Assembly (NCBI GenBank): GCA_965214565.1
Contig: OZ243951.1
Coordinates: 2,046,001 to 2,110,000 of the forward strand
Length of the DNA stretch: 64,000 nt
Origin: VXYK01 sp965214565
GTDB taxonomy: Bacteria; Actinomycetota; Acidimicrobiia; Acidimicrobiales; Aldehydirespiratoraceae
Direction of reading: 5' to 3'
This document shows, piece after piece, positions 59,540 through 64,000 of this stretch; the stretch's first letter is position 1; each line of letters begins with the position of its first letter. The notes under the pieces are model-generated. The model was given only the letters and a program-made list of their open reading frames with translations. It did not search any database and was not told where the DNA came from. A program made the translations under genes and the position numbers.

Positions 59540-61105
59540 ATGCAGACCGGACCCCGAAACCCATTCCTCGCCGACTCCTCGAACGCCATGGCGCACGGCC
59601 GTTGCGACCAGCAGGACAACGTCGCCTGGCGTGGACCCGAAGGACCGAGCGAGGTTCTCAGCGAGGACGACATCCAGTATTCGTGGCTCGGACCGTGCCA
59701 CTTCGGCTGCACGATCTCAGGCCCCTACCCCGACGGCCGACGGGTGGTGTGGAGCAACGGCCGCCAGAATATTGCGAAACTCGACTATGACACCCTGGAA
59801 GTGTTGGCCGACCACGAGATCGTGGGCGGCGAGGGGCGCACACCGATTGCCGAGTTGGAAGCCAACCTCGCCGGTCTCGACAACCTGGAGGGTCAGGACG
59901 CGATCGAGCACGCGCTGGGCCTGTCGTTGCGGTTCATGACCGGTCTCGACGGGGTCTACTGCCTCGTCGATTGCAACAACACGCTGTTCCTGGGCCGCAA
60001 GGATCATGCGGTGGCCTACGTCGAGGCCGATTCAAGCGACCCAGCATCAGAGATCAGCGAACGCGATCGCTGGTACAAGCCCGACCATATCGAAGGCTAC
60101 TTCGTGGGGATGAACATGACCTTCGACGGCCGGTTGGTGATGTCGACCGACCATGGTTGGGTCGTGGTGCTGGCCCGTGACTTCAGCGAGTATCACGCGA
60201 TCCAGGTTGCGGGCGGCGCCGAGCAGGCAGCGGACTACTGCGCGATGAGGGCAGCCGAGCGGGGTCACACCGGTTACGGCTGGGTGCGCACCAGCATCTG
60301 CGTCGACGACGACAACTGCATATACGTCAACTCCAACGACCATCACCACAAGCTTCGCTGGACCGGCGAACAGCTCTCCGACGACGAGGCTGACGGCTGC
60401 TGGTCGGTGCCCTATCGCAACGGTGGGGGCTGTGGATCCGGCACGACACCGTCGCTGATGGGGTTCGGTCCCGACGAGGACAAGTTCGTGGTGATCGGCG
60501 ACGGCGACGACGTGGTCAACATCACGCTGCTGTGGCGCGAGGAGATCCCCGAAGACTGGGAACAGCTCCCCAACGCTCCGCACCGCCGAATTGCAGGTAT
60601 CGGCCCTGCGAACATGGGCGATCCCGACCTGTCGGAGATCAAGACCGAGCAGTCGATCACGGTGTCCGGGTACGGCGCCATGACCGTCAACAACGAACCC
60701 GCCACGGTGCCCGACAATTTCCCCCCGCGGGGCGCACGAATGCTCTGCTTCATGCTCGGTCACAAGCCCGAATACACCCCGCACGGAATGCACAAGTACC
60801 AGTGGGACCCCGAGGCGCGAGAACTCAAGGAGGCATGGGTCAACTACGACGTCTCCTCGCCCAATTCAGTGCCCTTCGTGGCGCAACAGAGCGGGCTTGT
60901 CTACACCTGCGGTGCACGCAACGGCTCCTGGACCATCGAGGCCGCTGATTGGGAGACCGGTGAGAGCCGCTTCCATTTCGTTGTCGGCGGGTCGAAATTC
61001 AACACCACCGGCGCTGGAGTGACCATCGACGAGGACGGCCGCGTGCTCTTCGGCAACATGTACGGCAAGACCCGAATCCTGCGGGGTCCCGGCCGCTCAG
61101 CCTGA
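59540..61105 (+). CDS. Unrecognised protein, possibly a beta-propeller
   Basis: A 521-residue protein without a signal peptide. It has repeated strands of propeller type (RVVWSNGRQNIAKLDYDTLE, DGVYCLVDCNNTLFLGRKDH, TFDGRLVMSTDHGWVVVLAR, TICVDDDNCIYVNS-like). Several cysteines and histidines (NSNDHHHKLRW) are conspicuous. ATG 59540 is chosen because TACGGT lies 6 nt before it. It overlaps the end of the threonine aldolase gene by 9 bases on the opposite strand. I do not recognise a family; a PQQ-, SMP-30- or arylesterase-like fold is possible. Confidence 0.6.
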   Translation: MQTGPRNPFLADSSNAMAHGRCDQQDNVAWRGPEGPSEVLSEDDIQYSWLGPCHFGCTISGPYPDGRRVVWSNGRQNIAKLDYDTLEVLADHEIVGGEGRTPIAELEANLAGLDNLEGQDAIEHALGLSLRFMTGLDGVYCLVDCNNTLFLGRKDHAVAYVEADSSDPASEISERDRWYKPDHIEGYFVGMNMTFDGRLVMSTDHGWVVVLARDFSEYHAIQVAGGAEQAADYCAMRAAERGHTGYGWVRTSICVDDDNCIYVNSNDHHHKLRWTGEQLSDDEADGCWSVPYRNGGGCGSGTTPSLMGFGPDEDKFVVIGDGDDVVNITLLWREEIPEDWEQLPNAPHRRIAGIGPANMGDPDLSEIKTEQSITVSGYGAMTVNNEPATVPDNFPPRGARMLCFMLGHKPEYTPHGMHKYQWDPEARELKEAWVNYDVSSPNSVPFVAQQSGLVYTCGARNGSWTIEAADWETGESRFHFVVGGSKFNTTGAGVTIDEDGRVLFGNMYGKTRILRGPGRSA

Positions 61106-62167
61106 GTCGTTCAACGCGGCGGCGAAAGCGGCGGCCGCGGCACGAATGTCATCGTCGCTGATGCCGAGATGGGTGACGAGTCTCGTTCCGACCACCTGTG
61201 CATAGGGGCTCGGTCCTTTGTGGCCCCTGGTTCTGAGCACGTCGCAGAGCACGCCACGGTCTGCCAGACGCTGCTGCAGATCGCTGCCGGCGCCGTCAAT
61301 GGAGATGAACATCATGTTGGTATTGACGGCGTTCACCTCGATCCCGTCGATGTCGGCCAGAGCCGCCGCCAACAGAGCTGCCCGAGCGTGATCGTCGGCG
61401 AGTCGGTCCACGTTGTTCTCCAAGGCGTAGATACCCGCTGCAGCCAGCACCCCGGCCTGTCTCAGGCCGCCGCCGAGCATCTTGCGCCACTTCCGGGCCT
61501 CGTCGATAAGCGCACCTGGGCCGCTGAGAAGCGATCCGGCGGGAGCGCCGAGTCCTTTCGACAGGCACATCGAGACGGAGTCGCAAGCGGCGACCAATTC
61601 TGCGCCCGAGACGCCCAGCTCAACGCACGCATTCCACATGCGTGCACCGTCGAGGTGCACGCTGAGGTCCGCGTCGCGCGCCACCTTGATCGCCTCGTCC
61701 ATGCGTTGCGGTGACTGCACCATCCCGTTCTTGGTGTTCTCGAGACACAGCAGTCGAGTGCGGGCGAAGTGGGTGTCGTCGGGTTTGATGGCCGCCGCGA
61801 TCGCCTCAGGGTTGGGGAGCCCGTCGGTCTCCGTCGCTACGGGCTGAGGCGCGATCCCACCGAGCACCGCGCCACCACCGGCCTCCAGCCGAAACGTGTG
61901 GGAACTGTCGCCGGCAATGTACTCGTCGCCACGTCCGCAGTGGGCCAGCAGGGCACACAGATTGGACTGTGTTCCACTGGTGACGAACAGGGAAGCCTCG
62001 GTGCCGAGCCGTTCGGCGACCATGGCCTCGAGGCGGTTCACGGTGGGGTCGTCGCCGAAGACGTCATCGCCCACCTCGGCCGCCGCGATCGCCCGGCGCA
62101 TGGGTTCGGTGGGTCGGGTCACAGTGTCTGAGCGAAGGTCGATCACTGTGTCATCCTTCAGGGTCAT
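61097..62167 (-). CDS. ltaE: Low-specificity L-threonine aldolase
   Basis: A 356-residue PLP enzyme splitting threonine into glycine and acetaldehyde. IDLRSDTVTRPTEPMRRAI, EVGDDVFGDDPTVNRLE, VTSGTQSNLCALLAH and the PLP-lysine in MCLSKGLGAPAGSLLSGP are present. It lies 9 bp downstream of valS and may be co-transcribed. Confidence 0.93.
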   Translation of the reverse strand: MTLKDDTVIDLRSDTVTRPTEPMRRAIAAAEVGDDVFGDDPTVNRLEAMVAERLGTEASLFVTSGTQSNLCALLAHCGRGDEYIAGDSSHTFRLEAGGGAVLGGIAPQPVATETDGLPNPEAIAAAIKPDDTHFARTRLLCLENTKNGMVQSPQRMDEAIKVARDADLSVHLDGARMWNACVELGVSGAELVAACDSVSMCLSKGLGAPAGSLLSGPGALIDEARKWRKMLGGGLRQAGVLAAAGIYALENNVDRLADDHARAALLAAALADIDGIEVNAVNTNMMFISIDGAGSDLQQRLADRGVLCDVLRTRGHKGPSPYAQVVGTRLVTHLGISDDDIRAAAAAFAAALNDSG

Positions 62168-62176
62168 CCTTCGGGG

Positions 62177-64000
62177 TCATTCTGACGGTTCGTGTTCGAG
62201 CTCTGCGCTGACGCTGATCTCGGTGTCGTTGGTGACTGTGCTGGGGGCGACCGTGAGGATCACACCGGCTGCTTTCACGTCGTCGATCACCGTGTCGAGC
62301 ATTGCCAACTGCTCGGTGCTCCCAACGAAGGCCGCCGACAGCACAGGGGTGCGCAGCTTGCGTTTGTTCTCCGACTTGGTGCGGCGCACAACGCGCAGAG
62401 CGTCTGCGGCGACACCGCTGGTCTGTGCGCCGATACCACCCGCCGCCGCTCGCAGGCTGTCGCTGGAGGGCCAGTCGGCAGCGTGTACCGAGCCCTCATG
62501 CCACCAACTCCAGACCTCCTCGGTGACGAACGGCAGGAACGGTGCGAACATCCGCTGCATCGTCGAGAGTGCGAACCGGAGAGCGTGGCGAGCCGAATCG
62601 GCGCGCTGCTCACCGTATTCGCCGTAGGCACGGGCTTTCACGAGCTCCAGATAGTTGTCGGTGAACCACCAGAAGAACGCTTCGGTCCGTTCCAGGGCCC
62701 GGGCGTAGTCGAAGCGCTCGAAGGCCCCGGTGGCATCGTCGACGAGGTCGGCGAGCCGGTCCAGCATTGAACGGTCGAGGGGCTCGCTGATTCTGGCCTG
62801 ATCGCAGTCATCTGAGCCGTCGGCATCGGCTCCACCGGCGGCATCGTCTGCATCGGCTGCCCCGGCGGTATCTGCTGCATCGTCTGCCCCGAATCTGAGC
62901 GTGAACTTCGACGCGTTCAACAGCTTGATCGCCAGGCGTCGGCCGATCTTCATCTGGCCCTGATCGAAGGCGGTGTCAGTGCCGGGGCGCCCCGATGAGG
63001 CCCAGTAGCGGACGGCATCGGCGCCGTACTGCTCCAACAGGTCGGTCGGCACCACAACGTTGCCCTTCGACTTTGACATCTTCTTGCGGTCGGGATCAAG
63101 GATCCAGCCCGAGAGCGCGGCGTTGCGCCAAGGAGCGGTGCCCGCGTCGAAATGGGCCCGGACCACCGTGGAGAACAGCCAGGTGCGGATGATGTCGTGG
63201 GCCTGGGGTCGAACGTCCATGGGAAACGTCGCCGCATAGAGGTCGTTGTCGGTCCTCCAACCGGTGGCGATCTGGGGAGTGAGCGAGGACGTGGCCCAGG
63301 TGTCCATGACGTCGACCTCGCCCACGAAACCGTTCGGTTGATCCCTCTGGGCCTCGGAGAAGCCGTCGGGCACATCGGTCGAGGGGTCGACCGGGAGCTG
63401 TTCGTGGCGCGGCGTGATCGGCTGTTCCCAGATCGGTTCACCATTGGTGTCGAGGCGGTACCAGAGCGGGAGCGGCACCCCGAAGAAGCGCTGCCGGCTG
63501 ATCAACCAGTCTCCGTTGAGGCCCTCGATCCAGTTCGTGAAACGGGCCTGCATATAGTCCGGAACCCAGTTGATCTCGTCGCCGCGGGCCACCAGAGCCT
63601 CGCGGAGATCCTCGTCGCGGCCGCCGTTGCGGATGTACCACTGACGGCTCGAGACGATCTCAAGGGGTTTGTCGCCCTTCTCAAAGAACTTCACGGGATG
63701 GGTGATCGGGCGCGGTTCGCCCTGCAGGTCTCCGGACTCCGCAAGGAGTTGCACCATCTCCACCTGCGCCTGGGCGACGCGCTTGCCGGCGAGCCGCCCG
63801 TAGGCGGCGGCGGCATCGGGTGTGGTGAGCCACTCCGGGGTCTCGCCGGTGAAACGGCCGTCACGGCCGATGACCGTGCGCACAGGGAGGTCGAGCTCCC
63901 GCCACCAGGTCACGTCGGTGGTGTCGCCGAAGGTGCAGATCATGGCTATCCCGGTGCCCTTGGCGGGGTCCGCGAGATGGTGGGGGTGAACGGGAAGCTC
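62177..64000 (-). CDS. valS: Valyl-tRNA synthetase, C-terminal part (gene enters from the right edge)
   Basis: The frame is open from the window edge to 62177, 607 codons. Class I synthetase landmarks: GKRVAQAQVEMVQ and FEKGDKPLEIVSSRQWYIR in the editing/CP region, MDTWATSSLTPQIATGW and DRKKMSKSKGNVVVP (KMSKS). The anticodon-binding domain follows. An Asp/Ala-rich insertion (about 62800-62895, ADADDAAGGADADGSDD) interrupts it. The stop sits 9 bp before ltaE. The HIGH motif is outside the window. Confidence 0.92.
   Translation of the reverse strand, partial: ELPVHPHHLADPAKGTGIAMICTFGDTTDVTWWRELDLPVRTVIGRDGRFTGETPEWLTTPDAAAAYGRLAGKRVAQAQVEMVQLLAESGDLQGEPRPITHPVKFFEKGDKPLEIVSSRQWYIRNGGRDEDLREALVARGDEINWVPDYMQARFTNWIEGLNGDWLISRQRFFGVPLPLWYRLDTNGEPIWEQPITPRHEQLPVDPSTDVPDGFSEAQRDQPNGFVGEVDVMDTWATSSLTPQIATGWRTDNDLYAATFPMDVRPQAHDIIRTWLFSTVVRAHFDAGTAPWRNAALSGWILDPDRKKMSKSKGNVVVPTDLLEQYGADAVRYWASSGRPGTDTAFDQGQMKIGRRLAIKLLNASKFTLRFGADDAADTAGAADADDAAGGADADGSDDCDQARISEPLDRSMLDRLADLVDDATGAFERFDYARALERTEAFFWWFTDNYLELVKARAYGEYGEQRADSARHALRFALSTMQRMFAPFLPFVTEEVWSWWHEGSVHAADWPSSDSLRAAAGGIGAQTSGVAADALRVVRRTKSENKRKLRTPVLSAAFVGSTEQLAMLDTVIDDVKAAGVILTVAPSTVTNDTEISVSAELEHEPSE

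Overview
The window is high-GC DNA from an actinobacterium. The mixture of a DUF222/HNH protein, coproporphyrin-type ferrochelatase, FmdB-like ribbon protein, leaderless genes and Asp/Glu-rich lipoproteins in a branched-chain amino-acid type transporter is most like class Acidimicrobiia. That placement is inference, because no rRNA gene is present.

Layout. 1-4.7 kb: lipid or short-chain metabolism genes (acyl-CoA dehydrogenase, sulfotransferase, two SDRs, DUF1214 protein). 4.9-5.5 kb: a VapBC pair. 5.8-9.4 kb: a large Calx-beta surface protein split by clustered frameshifts. 9.5-11.4 kb: a LysR regulator with a divergent micro-ORF, and a LuxR-type response regulator. 11.5-22.2 kb: a plasticity region with two pieces of a type I restriction hsdR gene on either side of a foreign block, a DUF6338 gene with an in-frame TGA, an IS3 scar, a DUF222/HNH gene, RelE-type and HicA-like toxin modules, an AlbA_2 protein, 62-bp hairpin repeats, a HipA-like/DUF3037 pair and a duplicated coiled-coil membrane gene.

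22.2-64 kb is mostly core genome: mutM; a second type IIA topoisomerase (A and B subunits) flanking a thioredoxin-like lipoprotein; a PD-(D/E)XK nuclease; ParA; hemH; ABC exporters; nfuA; dxs; a PAP2 protein; tldD/tldE; uppP; plsY; molybdenum cofactor genes moeA-moaA-moaC; tRNA-Ala; a Kef-type antiporter; a compact amino-acid type ABC transporter (two binding proteins, an MFS-ATPase fusion and a permease-permease-ATPase fusion); a ROK kinase; an unrecognised propeller-like protein; threonine aldolase; and the C-terminal part of valS.

Main points. (1) The thioredoxin-like lipoprotein at 25697-26794 has an in-frame TGA exactly where the first redox cysteine should be (APH-TGA-PTC). A 6-bp-stem hairpin starts 9 nt after it, so a selenoprotein that automatic calling would truncate is likely. 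(2) Both topoisomerase genes have a 14-bp LexA/SOS-type operator upstream, suggesting joint damage-inducible control. (3) About twenty genes show TANNNT 6-7 nt before the start codon, the signature of leaderless mRNAs. This fixes many starts and reveals a bidirectional promoter at 1714-1720.
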